A stretch of 35,367 nucleotides of DNA, taken from positions 1 through 35,367 of the forward strand of contig JAUZOU010000003.1 in the NCBI GenBank assembly GCA_030706285.1, given 5' to 3'. The position numbers were made by a program, and so were the translations under genes. Numbering within the stretch: position 1 is the first letter of the stretch; the number at the start of each line of letters is the position of its first letter. Under the pieces are notes generated by a model. That model did not search any database. It was not told where the DNA came from and saw only the letters and a program-made list of their open reading frames with translations. Of this stretch, positions 1-11,300 are shown in pieces. Source of the DNA: Bacteroidota bacterium (GTDB lineage Bacteria; Bacteroidota; Bacteroidia; Bacteroidales; UBA1402).

Positions 1-704
1 CGATCACGCAACCATTGCTTGTGTGTCCCGGCATAGAAATGCATCGTGTACATGATGTTGGTCTGGTTCCGGAGCGGATCGGCCGCCACCAGCTGTATTT
101 CCTGATCCCAACGCGGACAACCCACCAGAATGATGTTGTCGGGATCGATGGCACGTATCGTGGAGATAACCTCTTCGGAATACCTCTTCACGGCCTTCCA
201 AGTGCAAGAATCATCCGGTTCGTTGAAAATCTCATAGATGACGTTCGGGGAATCCTTGTATTTGTTGGCCATTAGCGTAAAAAATGCCTTAGCTTCGCGG
301 GTATGGATCTTGTGACTGTGGAAATCGATGAGGACATAAATGCCGTGTTTGATGGCTGCATCCACCACCGTCGTTATGCAGTTGACGCTGCCTTTGGGAT
401 CGGTCCGGTAGCCCAGGTCGAGATCGACACCCATAGCCGCCCGCACCACATTACATTTCCAGTCGTTGGCTAAAAAGCCTACACAGGAATCGTTGTAAAA
501 CCGGGGATGGAGGCAATGCCATCCGAAGCTGACGCCCCGGAGCACCATGGTATCACCGTGCTCGTTCATGAGCTGTGTACCAACCACTTTGAGTTTTCCG
601 TTGACTTCGACAGGGGTTTTCACTCGCACGGGAGCTTCTTTTTTCTTGCAAGCGGTCAGGCCCAAAATCAGGGCAAAGGCGACCAGTAATGTCATGTTCT
701 TCAT
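1..704 (-). CDS. GH5 (subfamily 2-like) endoglucanase lipoprotein, partial (C-terminus beyond left window edge)
   Basis: Manual minus-strand translation from ATG at 704: MKNMTLLVAFALILGLTACKKKEAPVRVKTPVEVNGKLKVVGTQLMNEHGDTMVLRGVSFGWHCLHPRFYNDS...IFNEPDDSCTWKAVKRYSEEVI...TNIMYTMHFYAGTHKQWLRD. Lipobox LTAC, LRGVSFGWH and IFNEP (GH5 acid/base region) motifs. Open at the window edge, hence missing from the ORF track. Confidence 0.88.
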   Translation of the reverse strand, partial: MKNMTLLVAFALILGLTACKKKEAPVRVKTPVEVNGKLKVVGTQLMNEHGDTMVLRGVSFGWHCLHPRFYNDSCVGFLANDWKCNVVRAAMGVDLDLGYRTDPKGSVNCITTVVDAAIKHGIYVLIDFHSHKIHTREAKAFFTLMANKYKDSPNVIYEIFNEPDDSCTWKAVKRYSEEVISTIRAIDPDNIILVGCPRWDQEIQLVAADPLRNQTNIMYTMHFYAGTHKQWLRD

Positions 705-715
705 GGGAAAAGTAT

Positions 716-1939
716 CTATTTAAGTTGTTGTATCCGTTCCAACAGTTCCAAACACATGCGGCCGTTGTGGTAGGGACATTTCCAGAAACCGGCCTTGTCG
801 TTGATGCGATCGGGCATTCCTTGCGAAGACACCGACCAAAACCACTCGCCGGTATCTGCATCGATCAGCTTGGTCCGGATGAAGCTCCAGCCTTGGAGTA
901 CCGACCGGCTGTATCGTTCATCACCCGAGAGTCGCCAGGCATTGAAAAAACCGACCATCGCTTCCGCCTGTGGCCACCAGTCGCGGTTGTCGTCCACGTG
1001 TCCGGAGACGGAGTCTCTCTCGTTGATGATGGAGCCATCCGGCTGAACACCTTCAAAGGCGGCCTCCGCCATTCGTACAGATTCTTCCCGAACCATGGTC
1101 AAGAGATCTTCGTCTCCCAGCATTTCGGCGGCTTCCAGCAAGAGCCAGGAAGCCTCAATGTCGTGGCCATACGAAATCAAGGAAGACCTGCATACCCAGT
1201 TTTCATCGAAGAACAGATCCAAATGATGGGTTTGCGGCTGGATAATCTTTTCAAGAAAAAGCAGAATAAGATTTCGAAGCTGCCTTGCCAACAACGGCGT
1301 CCGATAAACCCGGTAGAGGTTGGTATAGGCCTCCAACACGTGCAGATGCGTGTTCATGGTTTTCTTCTCGTTGGCATCTTTTTCACTGAGGCGAAGATCT
1401 TCCAACAAATTCCACCGGCGGTCAAAAGCTTCCAGATAACCGTTCTTACCGGAATCGAAGCTGTATTTTTCGATCAGCTCGAACAATTCGACGGCCTTGT
1501 CCAGCGAGGCTTTGTCACCGGTGAGGCGGTAATACTCCACCAACGCATAGATAAAGAAAGCCTGGCTGTAAACCTGCTTCTTGGTATCCGCCGGTGAGCC
1601 GTCGGCATTCAACATCCAATAGGTCCCGCCATGGGTTTCATCGAAAAAATGGTCGAAAATGTAGTCTCTGGCTCTATCGACGAATGGTCTTATCTGAAGA
1701 GGCCCTAAATGCCGCGCGGCCGCTGAAAATGTCCAAAGAATACGGGCGTTCAGGATGGCCCCCTTGGGCGCTTGCTGAACCAGCTCATTCTGGCCGTTCA
1801 TCCGGCCAAAGTAGCCACCGTGCTGCCCATCAACCATCCGTTCCATCCAAAACGGCAGGATATGTTGTGTCAGCTCGTACTGCACTTCTTCTTTGAGTTT
1901 GTAAAAAGACGGTATCATCAAGGATTCTTTCACGGTCAT
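716..1939 (-). CDS. N-acylglucosamine 2-epimerase family protein, probable cellobiose 2-epimerase
   Basis: ORF 716..1999; likely start at MTVKESL (1939) or MIPSFYKLKEEV (1918), since the upstream gene ends at 1980. AGE-fold motifs: HILPFWMERMVDGQHGGYFGRMNGQN, NTHLHVLEAYTNLYRV, SYGHDIEASWLLLEAAE, DNRDWWPQAEAMVGFFNAW, KCPYHNGRMCLEL. Confidence 0.88.
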   Translation of the reverse strand: MTVKESLMIPSFYKLKEEVQYELTQHILPFWMERMVDGQHGGYFGRMNGQNELVQQAPKGAILNARILWTFSAAARHLGPLQIRPFVDRARDYIFDHFFDETHGGTYWMLNADGSPADTKKQVYSQAFFIYALVEYYRLTGDKASLDKAVELFELIEKYSFDSGKNGYLEAFDRRWNLLEDLRLSEKDANEKKTMNTHLHVLEAYTNLYRVYRTPLLARQLRNLILLFLEKIIQPQTHHLDLFFDENWVCRSSLISYGHDIEASWLLLEAAEMLGDEDLLTMVREESVRMAEAAFEGVQPDGSIINERDSVSGHVDDNRDWWPQAEAMVGFFNAWRLSGDERYSRSVLQGWSFIRTKLIDADTGEWFWSVSSQGMPDRINDKAGFWKCPYHNGRMCLELLERIQQLK

Positions 1940-1979
1940 TTCAGTTAGGTAAAAGTTTCGGGTCACTCCAGCTGACCTT

Positions 1980-4415
1980 TCAAAGTGTCGCCACCACATG
2001 GCAGATACTACCGGCCGGCTTCAGTGGAATGCGGTTGCCCTGCACAGGCTCTCCGTCTACCGTCAGGCTGCGGAGGCCTTTCATACGCCCATCCGGATTG
2101 TTCACCCGGATGTGGTAGGTTGCTCCGCGAAATTTCCTTGTGACGGTGTATCCTTTCCAATCGGGAGGAATGCAGGGATTCACTTCCAGACTTTCGTAAT
2201 CGGGTTTAATACCCAGGATATACTGGGAAATAGCATAGTAATTCCACGCAGCCGTACCGGTGAGCCAGGAGTTCTTAGCCTCACCGGGCCGAAAAGCATC
2301 TTTTCCGGCTATCATCTGGGCGTACACATAGGGTTCAACTTTATGTAGGTCGCTGTGAGCCTCGGTATAGGAAGGGCATATCTTGCGGAAGTATTCCCAG
2401 GCGCGGTCTCCCCTGCCCTGCATTGTTTCACCGATGATGATCCAGGGATTGTTGTGACAGAAGATGCCGGCGTTTTCTTTATACCCGCCTGGATAGCTGG
2501 ATATTTCTCCGTATTCAATGTAATAACGGGTATATGGGGGATTGTTGAGCACGATGCCGTGCTCACAGTCCAGACGTTTCTTTACGGCATCGAGAGCCTT
2601 GGAGACCATACCTTCCTCCATTCCGATACCAGCCATGGTACACCAGCCATTTGATTCGATGAAAATCTGACCTTCCTCGTTTTCCTTCGATCCGATCTTG
2701 TTGCCGAAATAATCGTAGGCCCGGAGAAACCATTCGCCGTCCCAGCCATATTGCTTAATCGCTTCGGTCATAGCATAGACCTGACGCTGGGCACGTCCGG
2801 CTTCCCCGTTCTTGCCCAATTGAAGGCAAAGCCCGGCATATTCACGTCCGTAAAGCACGAATTGGCCGGCAATCATCAAACTTTCGGCCTGACTACCTTC
2901 CGTCTTGTTTTCAGTCGTCTGAAAACTCTCGTCAGGGTCATTCGAAAAGCAGTTCAGGTTGAGGCAGTCGTTCCAATCGGCCCGGCCGATCAAAGGCAAA
3001 CCGTGTGGGCCAAGATGATTCGGCACATAGTCGAAAGAGAGCGTCAGGTGCCGGAAGAGCGAAACCTCAGTGCCAGGTGTGTTGTCGAAAGGGACAGGTT
3101 CATTCAGAAGGCTGAAATCACCAGTTTCCTTGATGTAGCTGATGGTGCCGATGATGAGCCATAAGGGGTCATCGTTGAATCCCTGTCCGATCTCATTGTT
3201 GCCTTTCTTGGTCAACGGTTGATATTGGTGATAACATCCTCCGTCCGGAAATTGGGTGGAAGCGATATCGAGGATTCGTTCCCTGGCACGCTCTGGTATT
3301 TGATGGACAAAACCGATCAAATCCTGGTTGGAATCGCGGAATCCCATGCCACGTCCGATACCACTTTCGAAAAACGAGGCGGAACGGGAAAACAGGAAGG
3401 TAATCATACATTGGTATTGATTCCAACAATTGACCATCCTGTCCAACCTGGGTTCATCCGATTGAAGCGTAAAGACAGTCAGCAGCTTGTTCCAATAGGC
3501 TTTCAGTTCCTCAAAGGCTGAAGTCACTTTCTCAACCGTATCAAACGCCTCGATGAGTGCCTTAGCCGGTTTTTTATTGATGACATTCTGATGCTCCCAC
3601 TTCTGTTCGTCTGGGTTTTCGACGTAACCCAACAGAAAAATCAGGTCCTTGCTTTGACCGGGAGCCAGCGTCACCTCCAGGCAATGCGAAGCGATGGGGG
3701 ACCAACCGTGAGCTACGCTGTTCCTCGGTGTACCATCCAAAACCACCTGAGGTTCATCAAAGCCGTTGTATAGGCCGAAAAACGTTTCCCTGTCCGTATC
3801 GAAGCCTTTCACCGGCTTGTTCACCGAATAAAAGGCATAATGATTGCGCCGTTCCTTGTATTCGGTCTTATGGTAGATGACGGAATCTTCCGTCTCAACC
3901 TCGCCGGTGGAAAAGTTGCGCTGGAAGTTTTCCATATCTGTGGCGGCATTCCACAAGCACCATTCGATGAAAGAGAAAACCTGAATGGTCTTGGTTGAAG
4001 TTCCCAGGTTCCGGAGCGTCAGGTGTTGCACCTCCGCTCTGGTTTTCAAGGGAACGAAATACAGCACCTTGGCCTCGAGTTCATTTTTGACACCCTTGAT
4101 GATCGTATAGTTCATCCCGTGCCGGCACTCATAACCGTCCAAGGGCGTCTTGCACGGTTTCCAGCCTGGGTTCCAGACATTTTCACCTTCCTTGATGTAG
4201 AAATACTTGCCGCCGCTGTCCATGGGCACGTTGTTGTACCGGTAACGGGTAATACGCCGGAACTTGGCGTCTTTATAGAAGGAATAGCCCCCGGCCGTGT
4301 TGGATATCAGGCTGAAGAAGTCTTCCGTACCCAGATAGTTGATCCAGGGCCAAGGCGTCTTCGGATCGGTGATGACATACTCCCGTCTTTTGTCGTCAAA
4401 ATGTCCGTACTGCAT
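1980..4415 (-). CDS. GH94 cellobiose phosphorylase (cytoplasmic)
   Basis: 811 aa, no signal peptide. N-terminus [64 protein letters not shown] is typical of cellobiose phosphorylases; catalytic Asp motif [45 protein letters not shown]. Confidence 0.92.
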   Translation of the reverse strand: MQYGHFDDKRREYVITDPKTPWPWINYLGTEDFFSLISNTAGGYSFYKDAKFRRITRYRYNNVPMDSGGKYFYIKEGENVWNPGWKPCKTPLDGYECRHGMNYTIIKGVKNELEAKVLYFVPLKTRAEVQHLTLRNLGTSTKTIQVFSFIEWCLWNAATDMENFQRNFSTGEVETEDSVIYHKTEYKERRNHYAFYSVNKPVKGFDTDRETFFGLYNGFDEPQVVLDGTPRNSVAHGWSPIASHCLEVTLAPGQSKDLIFLLGYVENPDEQKWEHQNVINKKPAKALIEAFDTVEKVTSAFEELKAYWNKLLTVFTLQSDEPRLDRMVNCWNQYQCMITFLFSRSASFFESGIGRGMGFRDSNQDLIGFVHQIPERARERILDIASTQFPDGGCYHQYQPLTKKGNNEIGQGFNDDPLWLIIGTISYIKETGDFSLLNEPVPFDNTPGTEVSLFRHLTLSFDYVPNHLGPHGLPLIGRADWNDCLNLNCFSNDPDESFQTTENKTEGSQAESLMIAGQFVLYGREYAGLCLQLGKNGEAGRAQRQVYAMTEAIKQYGWDGEWFLRAYDYFGNKIGSKENEEGQIFIESNGWCTMAGIGMEEGMVSKALDAVKKRLDCEHGIVLNNPPYTRYYIEYGEISSYPGGYKENAGIFCHNNPWIIIGETMQGRGDRAWEYFRKICPSYTEAHSDLHKVEPYVYAQMIAGKDAFRPGEAKNSWLTGTAAWNYYAISQYILGIKPDYESLEVNPCIPPDWKGYTVTRKFRGATYHIRVNNPDGRMKGLRSLTVDGEPVQGNRIPLKPAGSICHVVATL

Positions 4416-4425
4416 AATCCATCTT

Positions 4426-5835
4426 TTAGCTATTTCTGTCTTTGGTTGTCATTTGTCTGGCTTCGGTAAGTTCCGAGCTGATTTTCTTCAAACGCTTTTC
4501 ATTGAGCGGATACAGGGCCATACACAAGACACCGATGGCGGCTCCGGCTGCCGGGAAAAAACTCAACATCATACGAATTCCTTCCTGTGCAAACTCGGTC
4601 TGGGCCACATTGGCCTTAAATCCGTAATAGCCTAGCAACCAGCCACACATGGCGCCACCGATGGTCCAACCGAATTTTTGGGACATGGAAGAAGCGGAAA
4701 ATACAAGCCCGGTGGCACGATGTTTCGTCTTCCATTCGGAATAGTCCGCCGAATCGGCATACATGGACCAGATGAGCGGTAACGTGGTGCCGACACTCAG
4801 GCTGATGAGGAATTGGAGAACGTATATTTGGGTGACATTTCCACGATCAATGAAATAGAAGAGGATGCTCAATGCCCCGCAGACAACCATGGCACTCAGG
4901 TATGTTCCTTTTTTGCCGATGCGGTTGGCAAACGGTACGGCCAACATAACGCCGATGATGCTGGCGGCCTGGCCGATGACGAAATACAGCGTACTCAGGG
5001 TGATGGTGAGGTTGAAGGCGGCGATGTGGAAAGCATCCTGCGTAAGCACGTAATATTTGAAGTAGTAGATTGCCGCCCCGTCACGGATGGAATTGAAGAA
5101 AATGACGGCGATGCCGGCTCCCAGTAAAATCCACCACGGCGAATTTTGCAGCAGGTCTTTCAGGTCTTGCCTAAGTGAAGTCTTTTCTTTCATGGGCCGG
5201 ATGCGCTCCTTAGTCCAGGAGAAGCAAAGGAAGAAGAACAAGATAGCAACCAGCGCAAACAGGACGGCAGCCAGCTGCCAGCCCAACCGTGGGTTGTTTC
5301 CTCCTCCCAGCTTGCTGAAGATACTGACGACGGGCTCCGCAGCGGCCAACACCAACAGGCTTCCTCCGTAGGCAAACACCATACGGTACGTGGACAACGA
5401 TGTCCGTTCCTTGCCGTCGTCGGTCATAACGCCCATCAACGAAGCGTAAGGCACATTGATGAGGGAATAGACCATCATCATGAGCGAATAGGTAACATAC
5501 GCGTAAAGGATCTTTCCGGTAGGTTCCAGGTCGGGTGTAGAAAAGGTAATTACTCCGATGATACCGAAGGGAACCATCACCCACAGCAGATAAGGACGAA
5601 ATTTACCCCATTTTGTTTCTGTACGGTCTGAAAGCACGCCCACGAAAGGGTCGAAGGCGGCATCCCAGATACGGGTAACCAAAAACATGGTGCCTACTAC
5701 GGCAGCGGAGATTCCGAATATATCGGTATAGAAAAACATGAGATACATGGAAAACAATTTCCAGAACATGGAAGCGGCAGCATCACCGAATCCATAACCG
5801 ATTTTTTCTTTCAAACGAAGCTTGGGAACTACCAT
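4426..5835 (-). CDS. GPH-type (MFS) sugar:cation symporter, putative manno-/cello-disaccharide importer
   Basis: Likely start [70 protein letters not shown] is the GPH signature; about 12 hydrophobic segments. Confidence 0.88.
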   Translation of the reverse strand: MVVPKLRLKEKIGYGFGDAAASMFWKLFSMYLMFFYTDIFGISAAVVGTMFLVTRIWDAAFDPFVGVLSDRTETKWGKFRPYLLWVMVPFGIIGVITFSTPDLEPTGKILYAYVTYSLMMMVYSLINVPYASLMGVMTDDGKERTSLSTYRMVFAYGGSLLVLAAAEPVVSIFSKLGGGNNPRLGWQLAAVLFALVAILFFFLCFSWTKERIRPMKEKTSLRQDLKDLLQNSPWWILLGAGIAVIFFNSIRDGAAIYYFKYYVLTQDAFHIAAFNLTITLSTLYFVIGQAASIIGVMLAVPFANRIGKKGTYLSAMVVCGALSILFYFIDRGNVTQIYVLQFLISLSVGTTLPLIWSMYADSADYSEWKTKHRATGLVFSASSMSQKFGWTIGGAMCGWLLGYYGFKANVAQTEFAQEGIRMMLSFFPAAGAAIGVLCMALYPLNEKRLKKISSELTEARQMTTKDRNS

Positions 5836-5920
5836 AGGTCTAGTCGAATAGTTGTGTTTATTTTCTAACAAGAACAGCTTAATTGATTGATCGTTGTAAA
5901 ACAATCCAAAAGGGGACACT

Positions 5921-7129
5921 TCATGGTATCAGTTTCAAACAAAGCACGTCATGAGCCGGGATGATCGCTTTCAGCTGTTTACGGGTGCCGCCGGCGTTTT
6001 TCTTCCTCCAGACATCGCGGGCCTTGTAAAGGGTTTTCCCCGTATCAAGCACTCTTCCGGAAAGAGAGTCGGTCACCGAAAATGTTTTCCAGTCAAGCTC
6101 CCAATTTTTTGGCGACGTACTACGATTCAGGAAGCAAATAGCCCATTCACCGTTAGTCAAGGGTTTCAGCCAGGTTTCCACACTGTCTTTCACCTGATGG
6201 CGGAATCCCTGGATACCCAAAGAATCCTGGTCAATGGAGATCAAATCTTTGTTGGACAAGATGTCGTAGGTCTCGATGGTCATGTTCCGAAGGTCGTTGC
6301 CTGCCATCAGAGGGGCAGCCAACAGGCACCACAGAGTGAAATGGGCCCGGTCTTCGTTCACAGGCATGCCGTTTCCGACTTCAAGCATGTCGGGATCGTT
6401 CCAGTGCCCGGGGCCGGCATAGACGCGCAAGCCGTCCTGCATGTCCACTATTTGCATGACACCCCAGGAATTCCAGGTGTCCCATTTTTTCACACAATCG
6501 AAGCAGTTGTAGATGTCACCGGTGGTACGCCACAGATGGCCTACGTCCCTGGCCCAGGTCCAAGGCTTGCTTCCTCCCCACTCACATAGGCTGAACACGA
6601 TGGGGCGGCCGGACTCTTTCAGGGCCCTGCTCATGGTGATGTAGGCTCCTTCCGCATTCAGCTTTTCGGTGAAACACCAATCGTATTTGAGGTAATCCAC
6701 TCCCCATTTGGCATACATGAGCGCATCCTGGCATTCATGCCCGCGACTGCCGGGATGTCCGCCGCACGTCTTGTCACCGGCACACGAATAAAGGCCAAAT
6801 TTCAGCCCTTTCGCATGGATGTATTCGGACAAAGCAGTGATGCCTGAAGGAAAGCGTTCGGCATTCGCGGTGATGAAACCTTGTGCGTCCCGTTCTCCTT
6901 GCCAACAGTCGTCAATCACGATGTATTCATACCCGGCATCTTTCAGGCCGGAGGCAACCAACGCATCTGCCACTTCCCGGATCTTGGTCTCGTTGACATC
7001 GCAGCCGAACTTATTCCAGCTGTTCCACCCCATAGGAGGAGTTAGCGCAAGGCCTTCGGATTTTTGAGCCTGCAACGGCATTATAAGTAAAAAGAATAAA
7101 ACGGAAGTTATTATTCTTTGTTTTTGCAT
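5921..7129 (-). CDS. GH27 alpha-galactosidase, secreted/periplasmic
   Basis: Signal peptide MQKQRIITSVLFFLLIMPLQAQ; LALTPPMGWNSWNKFGCDVNE; YIVIDDCWQ; WGVDYLKYDWC nucleophile motif; WNDPDMLEVGNG. Confidence 0.94.
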   Translation of the reverse strand: MQKQRIITSVLFFLLIMPLQAQKSEGLALTPPMGWNSWNKFGCDVNETKIREVADALVASGLKDAGYEYIVIDDCWQGERDAQGFITANAERFPSGITALSEYIHAKGLKFGLYSCAGDKTCGGHPGSRGHECQDALMYAKWGVDYLKYDWCFTEKLNAEGAYITMSRALKESGRPIVFSLCEWGGSKPWTWARDVGHLWRTTGDIYNCFDCVKKWDTWNSWGVMQIVDMQDGLRVYAGPGHWNDPDMLEVGNGMPVNEDRAHFTLWCLLAAPLMAGNDLRNMTIETYDILSNKDLISIDQDSLGIQGFRHQVKDSVETWLKPLTNGEWAICFLNRSTSPKNWELDWKTFSVTDSLSGRVLDTGKTLYKARDVWRKKNAGGTRKQLKAIIPAHDVLCLKLIP

Positions 7130-7140
7130 GGCATCAGGTA

Positions 7141-8316
7141 TTAGAGATGGAGTTGCTTATTTTTGGCTATCAAAGCCTTGACGGATGCCACCGAAGCAGC
7201 GGAACGAAAACCGTCGGCCGGTGTATTCAGACAATAGTCCAACAGCTTTTCCACGGTAGAGGTGGCCACATGCATGCGGGTATCGGAAGAGGCATAATAA
7301 ATGAAGACTTTCCCATCTTCGTCCGCTATCCATCCGTTGGAAAACAAGACGTTGGACACATCCCCGGTACGTTCGTCACCCTCTGGTGCCATTAAGTATC
7401 CGGCCGGTTCCGCCAACAACTTGGCCGGATCCTGCAAATCCGTCAGATAAAGATACAATACATATCGCAATCCTGCAGCACAATTTCGCACCCCATGCGC
7501 CAAATGCAGCCAACCTTGGTTCGTCCGGATGGGATGAGGTCCCTCCCCGTTTTTCAATTCCTTTATTGTGTGATAGTTACGATGATTGATAATGATTTCC
7601 TCATTCACGGAAGCATGGCTGATGTCATCTACCAGCGCCCAGCCGATGCCGCCACCTTTCCCTGTTTCGATGAATCCTTCCTGTGGACGGGTGTACAGTG
7701 CATACTTGCCGTCTACGAACTCAGGATGCAACACGACGTTCCGTTGTTGGCTGCCGGAGATCAGGTCAGGCAGCCGATGCCACGTTTTCAGGTCTTTTGT
7801 GCGGACGATGCCGGCAGCAGCCACGGCGGAGGACAAGTCGCCCGCCGGAGCGGCAGGGTCTTTGCGTTCGCTGCAGAACACGCCGTAGATCCAGCCGTCC
7901 TCGTGTACGGTCAGACGCATGTCATACACGTTCGTATCTGGATTTTCGGTCTCGGGTATGGTACAGGGTTCATCCCAAAAGCGAAAGTTGTCGATGCCAT
8001 TGGGACTTTCGGCCACGGCAAAAAAAGATTTGCGGTCATAGCCCTCCACTCGCACCACTAACAGATACTTTCCTTGCCATTTGACAGCTCCGGCGTTTAG
8101 GGTAGCATTGACTCCGATGCGTTCCAATAAATAAGGATTGGTCTTCGGGTCAAGATCGTATCGCCATTCAAGGGGGACATGCGCTGCAGTGATCACCGGA
8201 TGTTCATACCGTTCGAAAATACCGTTTCCGGCTGTTTCTACAGGGCTATTTTTTCTGGCGATCAAGCGTTCGTGGTCAGCTTTCAATTTTTCCAAAGCCA
8301 TCTTGAAGTCTGTCAT
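7141..8316 (-). CDS. GH130 family phosphorylase, probable 4-O-beta-D-mannosyl-D-glucose phosphorylase (GH130_1-like)
   Basis: 391 aa, no signal peptide; [91 protein letters not shown]. Epimerase and symporter genes are in the same run. Confidence 0.88.
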   Translation of the reverse strand: MTDFKMALEKLKADHERLIARKNSPVETAGNGIFERYEHPVITAAHVPLEWRYDLDPKTNPYLLERIGVNATLNAGAVKWQGKYLLVVRVEGYDRKSFFAVAESPNGIDNFRFWDEPCTIPETENPDTNVYDMRLTVHEDGWIYGVFCSERKDPAAPAGDLSSAVAAAGIVRTKDLKTWHRLPDLISGSQQRNVVLHPEFVDGKYALYTRPQEGFIETGKGGGIGWALVDDISHASVNEEIIINHRNYHTIKELKNGEGPHPIRTNQGWLHLAHGVRNCAAGLRYVLYLYLTDLQDPAKLLAEPAGYLMAPEGDERTGDVSNVLFSNGWIADEDGKVFIYYASSDTRMHVATSTVEKLLDYCLNTPADGFRSAASVASVKALIAKNKQLHL

Positions 8317-8334
8317 ATTGTTCTGTTTTTAGGG

Positions 8335-11300
8335 TCAATATTGGATATCAGCCGTCGAGTAAAGATCTGGCAGATCCTCACTCAGCCAAATTTTACGGGA
8401 TTGAGTGAATCGTTTAAAATCGTTCGCTGCCGGATGTCCGGCATAAGGCACATAAAAATGATGTTTCAGGGAAGCGGCATACGCATTTCTCCAAAGCAGG
8501 ATATAGCTGATATCGAACGGCTCGATCAAAGGAGCCAGCACATTGGTGTAAAAGTCAGGGATCAGAATGCCTTCCAGACCGGTCTCGGCCAGGACGGGTA
8601 TTTTTCCGGTTTTGCGTGCATAATCGGTCACTGTCCGAAGACCTTCGCTCATTCGTTGACGATAATCAGCCACGGACCGGTCCGTCTTGTCCCAATGCAG
8701 GTAGAAATCAAAACCGACCACGTCGACCCACTTGTCTCCAGGATAATAAGTCAGGAAGTCGGCCTCTTCTTTTACGTCGTTCGGCGAAAAGGCATACAAG
8801 AGTTGATGCACCTGCCGGACATCGCGCAGATACGCCTCGGTCATGCGGTAAAGGGCCTTGTATTCTTCGGGCGTGCATTGACGGGAGCCCCACCAAAACC
8901 AAGTCCCGCTCATTTCGTGATACATCCGGAAAATGACAGGGATGGGCTTTCCGTCGGCCGCTTTAAGACTGAAGAAAAAATCGGCTAGCCGGTCAAGCCT
9001 TTTCAGATAAGCCTCATGATGTACACCTCCTGGCAGGATACTCCGAACAACAGTATCCTGGGCACAGTCCCAGGCATCTTTGCCGGTGGCGATGTTGAAG
9101 GCATGGAAACTGACCGTATTGACCGAACCCCGGTCGTAGACTTCGCGCATCAGGCGACGCATGTCGGTAAAGGCAACAGAATCCAGATTCCTGCCGGCAC
9201 CTACGTCCAGACCACCCAACTCCCAACCTACAACGGCCGGATAGTCACCTGCCGTCTCCTTAACATCAGACCGTCCGGATTCGTTGAACCAGTTGTGTCC
9301 ATAGGCCGGATCGTCCTGATGGCCAAATAGGATGCCCTTGCCCAGGCTTTTTCGAAGATTCGCAAAAAGCGCTTTGGTCCGGTCCGTGGCCAATGAGTCG
9401 GCTATAACAGGTTCCTTTGAAAGCAAAGAGGCATATTTTTTGATTAACGGCACGGTCTGATCGACGTTAAAGACCGAATTCAGCCCTTGTTCTTCTTGCG
9501 CCGGGTCTCCCAGATAATCGTCGCCGGGTTGCCAGTACAGATGGCGGGGTCGCCCAAACCCACCCCAGGCCCAAATGTTGCAGCCTGCCAAAACGCCGTC
9601 TGTGGCAGATGACCGGAGAATGCGTTCAAAAGCGGACTGATAATAGGCATCCCGGCAAACCGTCCCATCCGTCGGTTCGTACCGGTGATGATCTCGCGGG
9701 AAGCCGAATTCTTCGAGGACGATGGGCTTTTGAAGTTTTCTGGCCACCGCTTCATGTTCTTCCATGTAGGCAACGGTGCTGTCCACGCTTTTTCCCAAGG
9801 AACCCGGAATGTCTTTCACGTCAAGCCAGCTCCAGTTTTTGGGCCAGATGTGCATGACCAAGTAATCGATGTTCGGGTCGGCATGGGTCTCTTCAAACAG
9901 CTTGAGGTCTTCCTCGCAACCGTGTTTTCCTTCGGTCCCGATCGTGACCAGGTGATGGCAGTCGAGCGATTTGATGTAGGCGGAAATGTCGCGGAGCCAA
10001 CGAGAAAATGCCGGTTTGCCCTCTTCCGAAAAAGCACGCGGCTCGTTACCGATTTCCCAGGCAAAAATAGCCGGGTCTTCCGTATATTTCCGGCCATTGT
10101 AGCAGTTTTGGCGCTCCAGAACATGACGAATATGATGTTTCAATAATTCCGTGCAGCTGTCACAAAAGGCATATTGTTTGACAAAATTCAGGTAGGCCGG
10201 CCAACCATCAATATTGGGGATGGGCGCTTTTCCCTTGCCCGCCCATTCCAGGTATTGCCCGTATCCACCGGACCATTCCCAGGCATTGGTAAAAAAGAGC
10301 ACCGCCTTCATGTCGCGTTTTCCCAGTTCCGACAATAGAAAATCGAGTCCGTCAAAAATGGAATCGTTGTACACACCTGGTTTCAGCTGCAGGGTCGGCT
10401 CTACTTTCGTCGGCACTCCATTGGGACCGTCCGCCCCGATGAGCACGCGCAGGTTGGTGATGCCGTTCGCCTTCATCAGGTCTAGTTCCCGCAGCAACCG
10501 GACACGGTCACCTCCTCTCCCCGGCGAACCGAGGATGGCGCCATACCAGAAATTGGCACCAATGAAGCGATACGGCCTTCCGTTAATTACAAAATGGCAG
10601 CCTTGCTTCTGGACAATGCCTTGGGGCTTCTTCGCATCGTTTTCGGAGGCAATCACGGTAAACCTCGCAATCAACGAGCCTGTCCGAACCTCGAAATCAC
10701 CGGGTTCAAGCGTCTGACGGTTTTCGGAGTCGATGAAGCTCATCTCTTTCGGAGTCAACGTAAAGGTGACAGTCTTGGTTTCTCCCGAATTCAGACTGAT
10801 TTTGTCAAACCCTTTCAACCTACGCTTATCGGGAGCGAGGGAAGCCACCAGATCGGATAGGTAGAGCAGGACGGCCTCCTTGCCTTGGAGCTTCCCCGTA
10901 TTGGTGACGTCCACCGACACCTCCAGATTGTCCCCGGCCCGCACAGTCGTAGAAGACAGCCTCAGCCGGTCATAGCGGAAACTGGTATAGCTCAGGCCTG
11001 TCCCAAACTCCCATTGAGGAGAATAATCGGATTCATAGTTATACATACCTTCGGCCTTTAGTTGTTCCTCTGCATATTTATGCCAATCCGGAATGAGAGA
11101 CTGCGGATAGCGCGGATAGTTAAACGGAAGTTTGCCACTCGGATTCACAGCTCCGCACAAAAGGTCAGCCAAGGCATCAGCCCCATAATTTCCCGGAAGA
11201 TAGGTCATTAGAACGGCTTTCATATCCTTCTCGAAACGGCTGATGATGCGCGGACGTCCTTCGTTAAGCACCAGCACGATAGGCTTGCCTGTAGCAACCA

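Noticed and set aside
689-1597. Long plus-strand ORF (302 aa) opposite the epimerase; similar plus-strand ORFs at 13675..14652 and 20458..21519
   Set aside because: They overlap confidently identified minus-strand genes, show no recognisable domains or signal peptides, and are best explained as antisense shadow ORFs.
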